From Steinernema hermaphroditum (Eukaryota; Nematoda; Chromadorea; Rhabditida; Steinernematidae): a stretch of DNA of 64,000 bases. Numbering within the stretch: the first letter of the stretch is position 1; each line of letters opens with the position of its first letter. The notes below the pieces were generated by a model. That model searched no databases and was not told the origin of the DNA. It worked only from the letters and a program-made list of their open reading frames with translations. The position numbers and the translations under genes are program-made. The stretch lies in the NCBI GenBank assembly GCA_030435675.1, contig CM059621.1, positions 2,542,001 to 2,606,000 of the forward strand. The letters run 5' to 3'. Positions 1 through 10,440 of this stretch are shown piece by piece.

Positions 1-176
1 GCTTCATGTTCACCACGAGATACATGGATGAAAGCATGGAATGCGACCCCGAAGTCTTAAGCTAATCGACGATTCTGGATGACCAATTAACTTCGATGCG
101 TACTAGACAAAGACAGCAGAAAATGACACATTTATCAATACTATAAATCAACAAACGCAACGGAAAATACTTTCAC

Positions 177-500
177 CAGAGATTCCAACTGAGCCGGAGC
201 CGAGCCCGAGCCGAACCGGCTCGGACCACTCTGCTCGGATCGGGATTTCGCAACCCGCGCCGAACCCGATCCGGGGCCCGCCATATATACTAGGGAAAAT
301 TCCGACCGTTCGCGAGGAGCGGTAGCAGACGGCGAGAGAAAATCGGATGCCCGTTGCTTTGCCGTTGTATGCCAACTGTCTCTCGTCGTCTGCGCCCTTT
401 GTACCGACGCCCGCGAATGGTCGAACTTTTCCCTAGTATATATCGTCGGGACCACCCGCCCAACTGAGCCGGAGCCACGAGCCGGCTCGCGGTGCGTAAC
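177..500. mobile_element. diverged hAT-type MITE, copy 1
   Basis: A foldback-like segment begins with CAGAGATTCC and carries two inverted copies of a block containing 'tactagggaaaatt' (around 288) and 'ttttccctagtatata' (around 429). The flanks are rich in GAGCCGG/CCGGCTC words. It is clearly related to the well-bounded element at 30302-30623, which has an 8-bp target duplication. The right terminus here is degenerate, so no target duplication can be assigned and the end is approximate. Open frames across this element are by-products of its inverted structure, not genes. Confidence 0.6.
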
Positions 501-520
501 AATCAGAAAGAAAGATGCAT

Positions 521-855
521 ATCCTCGCAATGATGATGCGAAACCCGTTTTCTAAATGAACAGCCCAATACAGCACTATATATAGTGCAAATAAGAACAT
601 ACAAGTGCATAATAACCGATGCGTAAACCATAGAAAAAAAGAACCTTTTCTTCGTTAAATCCGTCTATGCGGTACAATTATTGGAGATTCTCACAGAGTT
701 CCGTTTGTGCACACTTCCTTTTCGCAAATTAGCTCCCTGTTTTCCACGAGTTCCTTAGCCAAAGAACAAAGTTTGCTTTAGTAGAATTGTTTTCGAAGAC
801 AGTTAATTGTTGAAGGCTGTACATAGAGCGACATCATCAGCGAACACCCGGCCGT
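521..855. other. intergenic, no gene seen
   Basis: AT-rich spacer between the MITE and the first small membrane-protein gene. No credible coding exon, RNA gene or repeat was found. It presumably contains the promoter of the gene that starts at 856. Confidence 0.5.
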
Positions 856-1076
856 ATGTTGCTTGATCTGCTTCTCCGACTAAGCCCCAAAAGTGAACCA
901 TCATACATTGTCAGCGACCACAGCATGCTGTTCGGTAGGATAATTGTAACAAGTCACAGGGACAACTGACTTCTGTTACAGAAACTTCTTACGAGATCTA
1001 CATCCTGGCTGTTTGCCTTTCGACGTCGCTTCTACTCTGCGCATTCTTTGTCCTAATCTATTACAAATTTCTATGA
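856..1076 (+). CDS. micro-membrane protein 1 (single-pass, 57 aa)
   Basis: Two exons, 856-934 and 982-1076, joined by a 47-bp intron (donor GTAGGA, acceptor TGTTACAG) in phase 1. Exon 1 encodes 26 residues starting MLLDLLLRLSPK. Exon 2 begins ETSYEIY and runs at once into one hydrophobic helix (ILAVCLSTSLLLCAFFVLIY), then ends at YKFL with almost no cytoplasmic tail. There is no cleavable signal peptide, so this is probably a single-pass membrane protein. Size, phase-1 intron and an acidic or polar lead into the helix match the other members of the family in this window (2600, 10860, 18419, 19190, 20596, 22199, 22900, 24660, 27345). The function is unknown and I do not recognise a named family. 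AATAAA-like signals follow at about 1309. Confidence 0.6.
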
Positions 1077-2599
1077 GTAAACATTTAAGAATCCAAGAAG
1101 AACATCAAACGCGCACATCGGCCCGTTTTTTTTTAATTCATGCAGTTGTGGAGTTCTTTTCAATATATCCAAAGAATGAGCGTGGGTTCACTCTCAAAGC
1201 CACGACAAATTTGCAACTATCTGTATGCAGATAATGATTGTCAGTCATGAGCGTTCATGAATTTTATATCTCTTTCTTAAAGACTTTTTACTATTGTGGC
1301 AGTTATGTAATAAATAGAATAAATAGCATTCTTTTGTTGTGTTCTGCATTTCTTTCCGTACTCAAGTACAAGCTGCTCTAATGGTCATGCCAAAAATCTC
1401 CCTGCAACCATTCTTCAGGGTATCAGAAGAGAACAACGGTCCATCAAGCATGCGTTTAATGATACACACACCTCTGATTTCATCCCCGAGAAGGCGTTCA
1501 ATTTAGTCTAATGGATAATGGATAGCGGATTTTAAAAGGGTGGGTCGGAAGAATATCCCGTTGACAAACAAACGGAAGGAAGGGGATCAGCCATTATCCA
1601 GGCCAAAAATTTTCAACATTGCTTTACGGACCATTGCGAAAGATCTATTAAAAAGGCAAGCAAAGATGTAAGGATAAGGATGTCACCTGTAATACTGTAT
1701 TAACGTATGGATCACCCTTCCGTCCCTTCCAGTCGATCACATCATGTTTAACGAAAAAACAGTGAAACAGAGAAAAACTAACAAGTAGATAATGACATCC
1801 CCTGCTCTCCTCAGCAGCAGACATCTTTTTCCCATTTAATTGTTTCACTCCTTGTGTTGTTTTTCTTATTCAGGTCGACTTCTAGCGATTTAACTACTTT
1901 GGAACAAGCATTTCAGCTTCATCGCTTTTTTTGATTTCTATTACGTCACGAAGCACACGACAGACTGTTGTCGCATTTCGTAAAAGAAGAAATAGACACG
2001 GCTGATTTCCGCTTCCAACACTACGGTATGCCATGTGCATAATCCGAATACTTGTTATTCAACAATGCACCTTGCTTGACATATGTACACACATCCTCCC
2101 TTTTCAATGCTTCTCGATTTCTTGAACGTGTTCCAACCGATCGCATATTTGTAATGTCATCGGATCAAAAAAGCCGACAACAAATTACTTAATAATTTAA
2201 ATAGTGCTAGCTGTATTCGTGATTTTTGAGTCTTTTTCCATTATTAGCAAAATCGCGATTTGCATGTTGAAGTTTATTTTCGTACTAGAAGCCAAGCAGC
2301 TGGAAGCAAGCATAAAATAACGCATGACTCATCACGTGGGCAGCCGTCTTAATCTATCGTCGGGTTTTTGCTTCTGGAAGCGCGTTGTTTTTCTGTTGTC
2401 GTGTGAGATACGAGTAAATGTCGTGCCATTACTGCCCATTAGGGGTACTTCCGTCCTTCCATTTTGTACTCCGTTTATTGAGTGTTATCATTATTCGGCG
2501 CAGCAGTTAGAGGAACTTGTTTATTTTTTAAGATTAGAATCTTTAGCTGTCAGCTTTGGACTATATGATTGTTCTTAAGAAGACATCAGTTTATTTTAC
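1077..2599. other. intergenic, no gene seen
   Basis: Mostly AT-rich sequence. Two AATAAA-type signals near 1309-1322 could serve the upstream gene. The open frames around 1650-1850 and 2324-2578 are short, lack splice support and resemble nothing else in the window. No RNA gene or clear repeat was seen. Confidence 0.45.
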
Positions 2600-5500
2600 A
2601 TGACCGACATCATTAGTTGGTGGACGCTACCGGCAGGTAAGTGCCATTCTTTGATAGAAGTTTTGTGCCGTCCCAATATACCCAACAAGGGAGGTACTCG
2701 AAGTGATACACGCCGATTTGGCTGCCACGAAGTGCAACGACGTATGCTGCACCGGCAGTATCTCATGGGAGAGGGTCTAAAAGCAGGTTAAAAGATAGGG
2801 ATTTGGCGATAAAGTGCTGCTACAGCCCATTCAAGGCGATGAGCGTGTGGTATAGTGGTTAACTTGCCGGATTACCGGACACCCTTTTTCGGCGGGTTCG
2901 ATCCCCGTCGACGGCAGAACGTTTTTTTCGGCCTTATTATCTTCGTCAATGTCTTCGAACCCATTCGCCATTTGCACGAAAATCGCCATTTGCGAGATTC
3001 GCATAACGACCACACACAGTGATAACGTAATGGTAACCCGGTTAGAGCTCCTATTGCCTAAAAGTAAACGGTTTTCGTCCATTTTAAATGAGGTTAAGGA
3101 CATTGGCGAAGATAGTAAGGCCGAAAAAACGTCATGCCGTCGACGGGGATCGAACCTGGCGGAAAACCGTGGTAGTCCGGCACGTTTAGCACTACACAAC
3201 ACGGTCATCGCCTTTCAATGGGCTTTAACAGCACTATATCACCAAATCTCTATCTTTTTACTTACATTTAGACCCTCTCCCATGAGATGCTGGCGGTGCG
3301 GCATATGTCGCTGCATTTCATGGCCATAATTCTACCAGTCTACAAAGTTTCAACCAAATCGGCGTTTATCACTTCGTGTACATTCCTTGTAAAGCTTTGT
3401 TCATTCTCCCTCCGACGCGACACGACGCGACACGACGCGACGCGACGCGACGCGACGGTCGGCTCACGAGTATGAACGGGTGTTCACTCTGCCTCCGACC
3501 CGATCCGACGCGACGCGATGCGACACGACGCGACGCGACGTCGGAGGGAGTATGAACACCTGTTCACTCTCGTGAGCCGACTGTCGGCCGACGCGTATCC
3601 TGAGAGGTGAGACGAACACCTGAGAGGACCAGTATGTAGAATGTTCTCAAGGTTCTGAAACCTTCTAGAATGTTCTAGAATATTCTCGTAGCGCCCAAAT
3701 CAGGCAATCGTGGCGGGACCCAGTTCAACTGAACATGCGAACTTTCATACTTTTGAATTCTAGCGCCAGATATGCAGCAGAATTCAAGTATATAGGTTCC
3801 GCTCATGGCGCTACTGCTGGCTCACAAACAGGATAAGTGAACATACATAAGTAATGATTGAAGACAATCATGGAAACAACGTTGAGCCATCACATAACAG
3901 AAGTACTTTCATAGCATCAAAGTGACAATTATACGCAGAACACAGGCAGTTAGTACAGTTGACTTGATGTTCCCTGCCACGGCACCGAACCGCTGCCTTC
4001 AAAATACTTCGACAGATTTTCGCGTACTTCTTTGGCGTAGTTACTAGGATTCTGGCTCCGTATTGGATGAACAGGTGCCGAATCCATTCTCATCTCGATA
4101 AACATTTCTGGATCATGTCCATTGTGGTTTCGTCTTCTTCTTCGAAATGGTTCATCTATGGACAAATAGTTATGAAGATGTATGCAGGCACGGACGATCG
4201 AATCCGACAGTTTCGCAGAGGTTTCAATGTCCTTGAGAAGGAGTCTCCACCGGGTGGCCAAAATGCCAAAGGCGTCTTCAATTACACGGCGCGCTCGCGA
4301 GAGCCGACTGTTGAAAATAGATTGTCTTTCTGTTGTTTCGCCAGGAAATGGCTTCATAAGACGAGGCTTCAAAGGAAAACCACAGTCACCCAAGAAAAAG
4401 TAGGGAATAATGTCTTGAGATCCTTCCAGACGAGAGGCATCGGGGAATTGGAATCGATTCTCTCGAAGTCCTCTTCCGAACGAACTTGACTCGAAGACGT
4501 GGCTATCGTGGTGATGCCCATAGTTCCCAATATCATAGTAGATGAACTGATAGTCGGCATTGCAAACGCCGAGCAAGACGGTAGAAAAGAACTTTTTGTA
4601 ATTGAAGAAATTGCTGCCGGACTTCGGTGGTTTCACGATTTTGATGTGCTTCCCGTCTATGGCCCCTAAAAGCTCCTTATAGCTAATATCTTTTGCTAAT
4701 GACACTACCGAGGACATGCGGAAAGTTCCATTCTTCTTCAAACGCTTTGCTAACTTCATTCCACTCAGCCGATGTCTCAGGAAATCGAACGTACATCTTG
4801 AGAGCCATATATAATGCTCTGCAAGTCGCCTTGACCACTTTAGCGACAGTGGAGCTGCAAACAAAATCATAAAAGTCCACAACGATAACTGCTTACACTC
4901 CCATTCGAAACGAGTAATGTAATGATCGGAAACTTGCGCCAATGGCAAGATATCGCAGAGTCAGAACGAGCATGTGCTCAGGGGAAATTCCGGTCTTCTC
5001 CTTCTTCTTCGGCTCCAAGTAGGGTGTGACCAATCGCAACAGCTTCTCGAACGTCGCTAGAGTCATGCGCGTGTATCCCTTGAAAAGCTTCTGATCTTCG
5101 CGAAGCTCATGGAATAAGCCAGCGTATTCTCCTAACCTGTTTCGGCTTGCGTAAATCTTCTTCCACCTTCTGTGATGAGTTCGTCGATTCCACACGAGCC
5201 AGAGAAGAATGGCGTTTCGTCGTCGAACTAGAGCCTGCTTTTCATCGTCCATTTGGAACTTCTGAAAATTCGAATAAGCATTACGGTAAGCCTCGAAAAA
5301 TCAGTAACCGCGAGTAGTTAAACTCAACAGGAAATGAAACATAGTCGAAATTATCTGTAAATTCATGGCGAAGAAGCAGTAAAAGCGCAAAAAACAACAA
5401 TTAAAGGAAATCGAGAATCTGTGCTACTTCCATTCCAAAATGATAATTGCGGCGGTGTTCCAGGTCGTTGAGTTGCTTGTTCGAGGCTTCAACAAGATGA

Positions 5501-7111
5501 ATGATAGCCTCTGATGTCGAATCCGTACTGTTCTTTTCCCGCTTGCGCTTCTTCTGTGACTGCGATGGGGGATCTTCCTCATCGATCCAAATTTCCTTGT
5601 TTGCGGTGATCTCCTTGCTGGACTCGTATCCCTCGTCAACGTCTTGACGGTCCGATTCGTTCATGCTGGTCACACTAAAAGGTGCCTTTAGAAGAATGTA
5701 TGCGTTGCATCTTACGTTTTGCGATCGTCCGTGAAGCTATCAAGGAAGCGCATCGAATCAAAAAAAATCCACTTTGTGCTTTGGCTGGAACTTCCCGTCG
5801 GGGGAGTTCGCTTCTTCTTCGTGTACACTGTACGCAAGCTCGACCAGCGGGTCTTCAGAGCTTTTACCGAATGCTCTTCCTCCGGAAACTCTTGTGCGAT
5901 CTTCTCTGCAATTTCGATCCACGTCTTTTCGCGTTTCTTGTCGCAGTTGTAAAAATTTGCCGTTTTGTCGTAGAGTAGAGCATTTTCTTGGACCAATTCA
6001 ATCAGTCGCGCCTCCATGGTTCTCTAAACATGTTGAAATCAGCAATTTCCCGTAGCCATGCACGCAAAAATGGCGCCAGCAGCCAGCAACTAAGCCTAGA
6101 ACAGGCGTTACACGCATCAAAAAGGAGTAAAATCCCTTTAGCCTCTTTCCTCCAGAAAGTACAACTTCAAAAGTATCTGGGTTTTCGTGGCGGGACCGGG
6201 TGGATCGCAGCCTAACCCGCCCTCCGAACCTCTCATCGAAGATCGGCAAAATTGGGACAAATCACCGTTCTGTGGCGATTCTCAGCTTAACCGAACCCAA
6301 ATTATGACCTCTTGTCAGTGGGTCGAACCTACGACATTTGCGAAACTTTAGTTGTATCTCTAAAAAAGTTCTAAAATGAACGTTCCAAGGTCTCCTCCAA
6401 TTGGTACGAACATACGACATTTCCAAATTTTGGCCCGACCGAACCTGAGAACCTTCCTAGAGCAAGTCACAATTGACAACCGTGACAAAATAGGGACCAA
6501 ATCCACTTGAACATACGACATTCCCTAGACATGGTCATAACCTCACCGATGACCACCGTCGCCAAGCTCAAAATTCGCTTCGGGTTGAAAATAGGTGTTT
6601 GTGCATCTTGGGAAACCTGTAGACATCGAAAGAATCAGAAAAAATGGAGACCTCGCAAAAGGCGTCGGCCGACAACAAGTGGTCGATTTGATATTTTGGG
6701 CCATAAGGCAAAATCGCGACGCGACGTCGGCCGACGTCGGCTCACGTCGCGTCGCGTCGCGTCGGAGGGAGAATGAACACCCCGTCGGCGGTGATCGCGT
6801 CGCGTCGCGTCGGAGGGAGAATGAACAAGGCTTAAGTTAACGTTCGATTATTCTAAATAAAAAGTAAAAAATATAAAAAATAAAAAAATAAAATCGTGTA
6901 AGCAAAAAATTAGTCATTTTGCTATAGTGAGCCCGCATTTATTTTAGATATCGCCAAGGAACGGACGTTTATCACTATCTGTATCTGCTTATCAGTTGTG
7001 GCTTCCCTATCAATTTGCGTTTTCGGATGCACAGCAGCAATAATTTCCAAGCCACCTCCACCACGTCTGAAGTTCGCAGCTAAAAAATTGAGTTTGTCGA
7101 CAATTCCGTGA
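2600..7111 (+). CDS. micro-membrane protein 2 (66 aa) with transposon-filled intron
   Basis: Exon 1 is 2600-2636 (37 nt, MTDIISWWTLPA plus one base, donor GTAAGTG). Exon 2 is 6948-7111 (acceptor ATTTTAG). The phase-1 junction gives an Asp codon and the frame continues DIAKERTF, then one membrane helix (ITICICLSVVASLSICVFGC), then a proline/lysine-rich tail ending STIP. First-exon length and phase are identical to those at 18419, 22199, 22900 and 27345, which is the main reason for pairing exons 4.3 kb apart. The intron contains a foldback element (2685-3392) and a complete Harbinger transposon (3393-6832), so it was probably short before the insertions. Alternatively, exon 2 is an orphan and exon 1 a chance match. 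The function is unknown. Confidence 0.5.
2685..3392. mobile_element. foldback element with tRNA-like inverted arms
   Basis: Two long imperfect inverted arms (about 2685-2935 and 3125-3390) flank a unique core. Matching landmarks include 'CGAAGTGAT', 'CGCCGATTTGG', 'ATCTCATGGGAGAGGGTCTAAA' (given here only as a landmark pair at about 2760 and 3267) and the tRNA-like stretch. The left arm holds 'GGTATAGTGGTTAAC' followed by 'GGGTTCGATCCCCGTCG', resembling internal A and B boxes of a tRNA. The right arm repeats this in reverse. The expected acceptor stem does not pair, so it is a tRNA-derived relic and not a working tRNA. The right arm abuts the Harbinger insertion. Confidence 0.55.
2840..2918 (+). 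other. tRNA-like relic (left arm)
   Basis: The sequence contains an A-box-like 'GTATAGTGGTTAAC' and a B-box-like 'GGGTTCGATCC' at tRNA-like spacing. The 5' end does not pair with the CGACGGC at the 3' end, so a cloverleaf acceptor stem is missing. An inverted, diverged copy lies at about 3130-3205. It is best read as a promoter-like module trapped in a foldback element. Confidence 0.45.
3950..5252 (-). CDS. Harbinger-type DDE transposase (HARBI1-like, 405 aa)
   Basis: Three exons read on the minus strand: 5252-4897, 4854-4709 and 4665-3950, with introns of 42 and 43 bp (GTAAGC...TTTGCAG and GTAGTG...TTTTAG). The joined frame is 405 residues with no interruption. It has an N-terminal helical DNA-binding-like part (SFRSLHYSFRMGVS) and then the DDE_Tnp_4 nuclease core. 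The first catalytic Asp is in GAIDGKH (about residue 171), the second in GDCGF (about 261) and the Glu in RRVIEDAFG (about 297). The spacing and the FNSRLSRAR(R)xIE signature are those of HARBI1/PIF transposases. It cuts and joins DNA at TWA targets together with its Myb/MADF partner. All catalytic residues are present, so the gene looks functional. Confidence 0.92.
5401..6017 (-). CDS. MADF-domain DNA-binding partner of Harbinger transposase (191 aa)
   Basis: Two exons, 6017-5716 and 5674-5401, with a 41-bp intron (GTAAGATG...CTTTTAG). Residues 1-100 form a MADF (Myb/SANT-like) domain. The start MEARLIELVQENALLYD, the conserved aromatic pair TWIEIAEKI, and the WSSLRTVYTKKKR segment are diagnostic. 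The C-terminal half is acidic to polar with a lysine/arginine cluster (SQKKRKREK) suited to nuclear localisation. In this superfamily the second protein binds subterminal repeats and promotes nuclear entry of the transposase. It lies inside the element, divergent in function but on the same strand as the transposase. The ATG is at 6017, and an acceptor-like TTTAGAG lies just upstream. Confidence 0.85.
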
Positions 7112-7179
7112 ATTGTTATAACTGTTTGAAATATTCGGTTGTTCAGTTCATTCGGTTCCACGTAAATAAAGGATATGGA

Positions 7180-7693
7180 TTTACACGATTTACACGATTT
7201 ATCTTCCCGAATCAACGGCTTACGCCGTGCAGGACGTCTCATAAATGCACAAAGAAGAACAAAGTCACACCGTAGCCGCTGATTTTCTTCTGGTTTCGGT
7301 GGAGCAGACGAATCCGAAGAGAATCCAGCGTTCCCATCAGTATGCGCGGGCGTCGAAGTCGTGAAGAGGTGATTCCGGAAGAGGCGCGGCGGCGGAGAAC
7401 AGCGAACGGAACGGAGGGGCATCTTCGGTTCGGCTGGCGGCGCGGACTTCGGAGTTGCAACGCTTCTTCGGCTTCTCTGGCGCGGGTAGAGTCGGGCAGT
7501 CATGACGAGCTTCTTGGCAAGACGGTGGAACTACGGCTCCCTGGTATTCCAGGCCTTCTGGGAGCCGGGGCGATCATTGCGCCAACAGCGACGGCCGCGA
7601 ACGACCGCTCACTTAACTCATTCGGCTCAGACAGCCTCAGAGAGAGAGCGAGTGGACGACCCGACCGATCGCTGGGGGCACAAATGAAAGACC
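7180..7693 (-). mobile_element. family B retroposon, copy with target duplication
   Basis: This element is flanked by AAGGATATGGA (7169-7179) and AAGGATGTGGA (7694-7704), an 11-bp duplication with one mismatch. On the minus strand it ends in repeated 'AAATCGTGTAAATC', an A-rich tail-like end. A nearly collinear copy lies at 21296-21779, also with a direct repeat. Target duplications of 11-12 bp and an A-rich 3' end indicate LINE-type retroposition. It is non-autonomous. A frame ending SSDSSAPPKPEENQR and REDKSCK is conserved between the two copies. Confidence 0.7.
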
Positions 7694-7884
7694 AAGGATG
7701 TGGAATATATGAATATATGACAAAATCGAATATATGACTGATGCGCGATCGTCGCGCATCAACCGCTCGTTCTAATACAGTAATCTAACGCGGCGAGTTT
7801 CTCTCGTCCATTCTACGTTAACGCCCGTGCTTCAGAGGTGTAGACCTATGCCGGGCGTTCTTTAATTTTACTTCATTTCATGTG

Positions 7885-8378
7885 TCAAAGACATTACACC
7901 TTGCATGACACCGAATAATAGACAGGCAGAGGGCACCATTTGCAGCCGGCTCCATTCCTGGCGTAGCGGTGATGTGGAACCGGTCGGAGACGGCGTGCTT
8001 CAGGGAATCGGCGAAACTTAAGCGGCAGCGGAACATCTTCTTCGCGGGCGTTTGCGGCATAGGGGCGACTTCGGGGCTCGCATCTGAGAGATGAGTCCGT
8101 TGTCCGGAAGTTGCGTCTTAGCCAGTCCGCCGGTCCGAGCGTCGGCGACCTTCAGTGTGACTTCTCGCGCAGTTGGATTCCTGGTTTTTGAATTTCTGAT
8201 TCCTCATGCAGCTTCAAGCGTCGGATTCCTGGCAATGGATATCATGTTTGTCAGCGGTGTTGAGACTACGGCTTCCGGGTGTCCCAATTTCGTCTGGAAG
8301 ACGGGAGACTCACCACTGGCACAGGGTTTGCTCGAATGCTCGGGGGAGCGAATGACGGACCGACCGGCAATTCAGTGA
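7885..8378 (+). repeat. family A repeat
   Basis: This belongs to a dispersed family recognised by a left part reading 'ACACCGAA(T)AATAGACA(G/A)' and a right part with 'ACTACGGCTTCCGG(G)TGTCCC'. Closest relatives lie at 39535 and 46630. Fragments are at 10195, 14575, 25000, 26030, 28975 and 55450. The core 'GGAAGCCGTAGTCCCACC' is shared, in changed form, with family B (GGAGCCGTAGTTCCACC). The repeat's right edge touches the stop codon of the receptor gene that ends at 8372. Confidence 0.65.
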
Positions 8379-9642
8379 TGATTTATTGTAGTACCACGCG
8401 AAAAGACAAAAGCCACAGTTTTTGCCGATGCTGGGGAAGTCGAGTACGTCTGTACACTAGTTGATCCGAGCAGCTTCCTGAACAGAGCAACAACAGCTTT
8501 GCGATAAGCTGGGATGAAGAAGATCATAGCCAAGGAGTTCAATGACGTATGTGCACTGAAAATTACAAATCCCACTGCAGTGAGGTCTAAACAGTCCGTA
8601 GAGTTATGAGCGATGGCAGACGTTGAGCATACCGTTCACCATATCAAGATGAAGTACGGTACTGACCAAAACGAGGGAAAGGGGAATCACAATTAAAACG
8701 ATTGGAACTACGGTCTAAAAGATTTTTGTTTCTCGTCTACCGCCATCTCCGCGTACCTGTGCTAGCAAGGCCTGTAGTAGCTTGATATGCAAGCGATAAG
8801 TGAAATCCGTCATAATATCTCTGTGTGCTTTCAGGTGCTTCACTATTGAGATGTAACACCATGCAGCAATGGCTGCCCAAGCACCCATTAGCCCAAATCC
8901 GACACAGCAATAAACAAGAAAGAGATGAGAGTCGAAGCCGACGAGGGGCATTTTCTCGAAGAATGGCAAAAGTTCCGGATGACTCTGAAATGTAATGTAG
9001 TCATTTCAGGACAACGATGATTACTTTGAGAATGTTACGCTTCAGATCGTCGGTGGGCATGGAGCTTAATGCTAGAGCCGTTGAAGGCAAAATGGCAGGC
9101 ACTGTCATCAAAGTAAATACTCCAAGATAACACTGTCTCGTTGACAGTGGGCGCCCTCGAATTGAAAAGCCTCCTTTCACTACATGGTATCTGTATAACA
9201 ACGCAATAAGCAATGACATAGTGTAGAGGTATACTCCGTATGCAGCAGTGCACTGAAACTCACATACGTTAGATACTAGCACCAATTCATTTACAAGACA
9301 GATCAATCCTCCGGAAGGACTCAAGCTTCTTGCTAAACCGCCACAGTAAAAAGAGAAAATGTCAAGCAGTGGCATAGGCAGAGAAACTGCTCCTTCCATA
9401 ATGTCCACAAAGAAGGCGCAAATCTAAATGTGCTTCGTTACTGCTTAGTTACTTAAAGAGCAACTTGCCTCTATGTTCAGGAGAACGTATCGGTAGGTTT
9501 TCAACCGTTTGGGCGATTTCCAGAGCAGAAGATAACAGGTGAACAAGTTTATAGGAATGGAAGTTATCACATTCGCAGTGATCAGTATCCGATACAATTC
9601 GAACTTAGCTTCATACTGATCAACAATATCGCCTAGATCCAT
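8372..9642 (-). CDS. nematode chemoreceptor GPCR, Srh/Str-superfamily type (365 aa)
   Basis: Five exons on the minus strand: 9642-9469, 9423-9025, 8984-8757, 8714-8633 and 8586-8372. All junctions keep frame. The first intron has a GC donor (GAG|GCAAGT). The product is a seven-helix protein starting MDLGDIVDQYEAKF. Helix 1-2 carries IPINLFTCYLLLWKSPKRLK, helix 6 follows TYRLHIKLLQALLAQ, and helix 7 reads FSAHTSLNSLAMIFFIPAYRK. The 'LHxxLLxALxAQ' and 'PAYRK' signatures are typical of the Str superfamily, closest in pattern to Srh. It probably acts as an odorant receptor in ciliated neurons. The ATG directly follows TTTTTCAG, a trans-splice-type acceptor. No broken codon was seen, so it looks functional. 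Confidence 0.8.
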
Positions 9643-9653
9643 CTGAAAAACCT
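9635..9653 (-). promoter_or_regulatory. acceptor-like site directly upstream of receptor start
   Basis: On the minus strand GTTTTTCAG immediately precedes the ATG of the receptor gene. In nematodes such a site with no upstream coding exon usually accepts a spliced leader, which supports the chosen start. A cis-spliced upstream exon cannot be excluded. Confidence 0.4.
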
Positions 9654-10194
9654 CTGAGCATAGGGTTGCTCTGTAACATGAACACTGCTTTGGTAACAAA
9701 AAGCCGTGAAAACGGATACATATAATCGAAATAATACAAACCGACTTCGTAGAAAACAGCTGAAGGATACATAAACAATAAAACGTTAACAACATTTTTG
9801 TATGCGGCTACATTTCGGGCTCCCCCTCTGTTTGGGTAAGGAATGTCAAAACAATAGACTTCTTTATGGATCATGTGAATAGGGCAAATCACGTTAGTCT
9901 TAAAAGTGGCGAACTGTTGCAGTAGGAGAAAACAGAAGATACTAGTTGACGAGGATGCGCCCATATTGCGTGATGGACGCTCACTGTTATCATCCACGCT
10001 TTTTCGCGAACGACGAATCCAGTTCTTGGCGAAGAAGTGAGCATACAAATGGTGAATATCTGAAGTGAAATCTGTGTCTTCATGGTAATAAGCGTTCACT
10101 GAAAACAGGACACTCTCACTCATGTCGCGTTAGCGAGCGTTTGATAAAGTGTAATAAAATTATTCGATAAAATTGATAAAAACTCTTAGCTTCT

Positions 10195-10440
10195 TAGGAC
10201 AGCTTCCCAGGTAGTGAGCGCTCGGTCTCTCAGCCGCTCACTGAGTGTGTGGTTGGTCAGATGACAAACACTGTAACTGTTGCGGCTTCCACAAGGGATT
10301 GGGACACCCGGAAGCCGTAGTCCCACCACCGCTGACAACCGCATGTCCGACACCAGGAGTCCGGCTACGTCAGAAGTTATCACGAAGGTCGCCGACGCTC
10401 TGGACATCGACATCGTCGGAAACGCAGCTTTCAGACCACT
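10195..10440 (-). repeat. family A repeat fragment
   Basis: This reverse-oriented fragment carries the right part of family A: the 'CGCTCACTGAGTGTGTGGTTGG' region (positions 10220-10260), then 'CCGGAAGCCGTAGTCCCACC' and the CGAAGGTCGCCGACGCTC segment. The left part of the repeat is missing. Open frames across it have no splice support. Confidence 0.6.

Larger units (their letters stand above)
3393..6832. mobile_element. PIF/Harbinger DNA transposon, complete
   Basis: A 3,440-bp element bounded by TAA direct repeats (3390-3392 and 6833-6835), the target duplication typical of PIF/Harbinger. The terminal inverted repeats read AGC(T/C)TTGTTCATTCTCC, then CTCCGACGCGAC and a run of GACGC-type repeats. 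Further internal copies of the 'GGAGGGAG(A/T)ATGAAC' end motif lie at about 3483-3560 and 6764-6780, so the ends are built of tandem or nested terminus units. It carries two minus-strand genes, a DDE transposase (3950-5252) and a MADF-domain protein (5401-6017), which is the usual two-gene organisation of the superfamily. Both frames are intact, which suggests recent activity. It sits in the intron of the micro-membrane gene 2600-7111. Confidence 0.9.

Noticed and set aside
141..530. Protein-coding gene near the window start
   Set aside because: The frames follow the inverted GC-rich structure of a MITE and are shared in altered form by the copy at 30302.
2840..3205. Two tRNA genes
   Set aside because: A- and B-box-like motifs are present, but the acceptor stems do not pair and both sit in arms of a foldback element.
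3410..3560. CRISPR-like or satellite array of GACGC units
   Set aside because: These short repeats are subterminal parts of the Harbinger ends, repeated in reverse at 6715-6815. There are no unique spacers.
6948..7111. Exon 2 of micro-membrane gene 2 as an independent gene
   Set aside because: It has no ATG before the helix, and a phase- and length-matched first exon exists at 2600. The orphan reading remains the alternative.
9620..10123. Minus-strand frame of 167 codons upstream of the receptor
   Set aside because: The residues before the receptor's MDLG start do not resemble a receptor N-terminus, and the acceptor-like TTTTTCAG sits exactly before that start.
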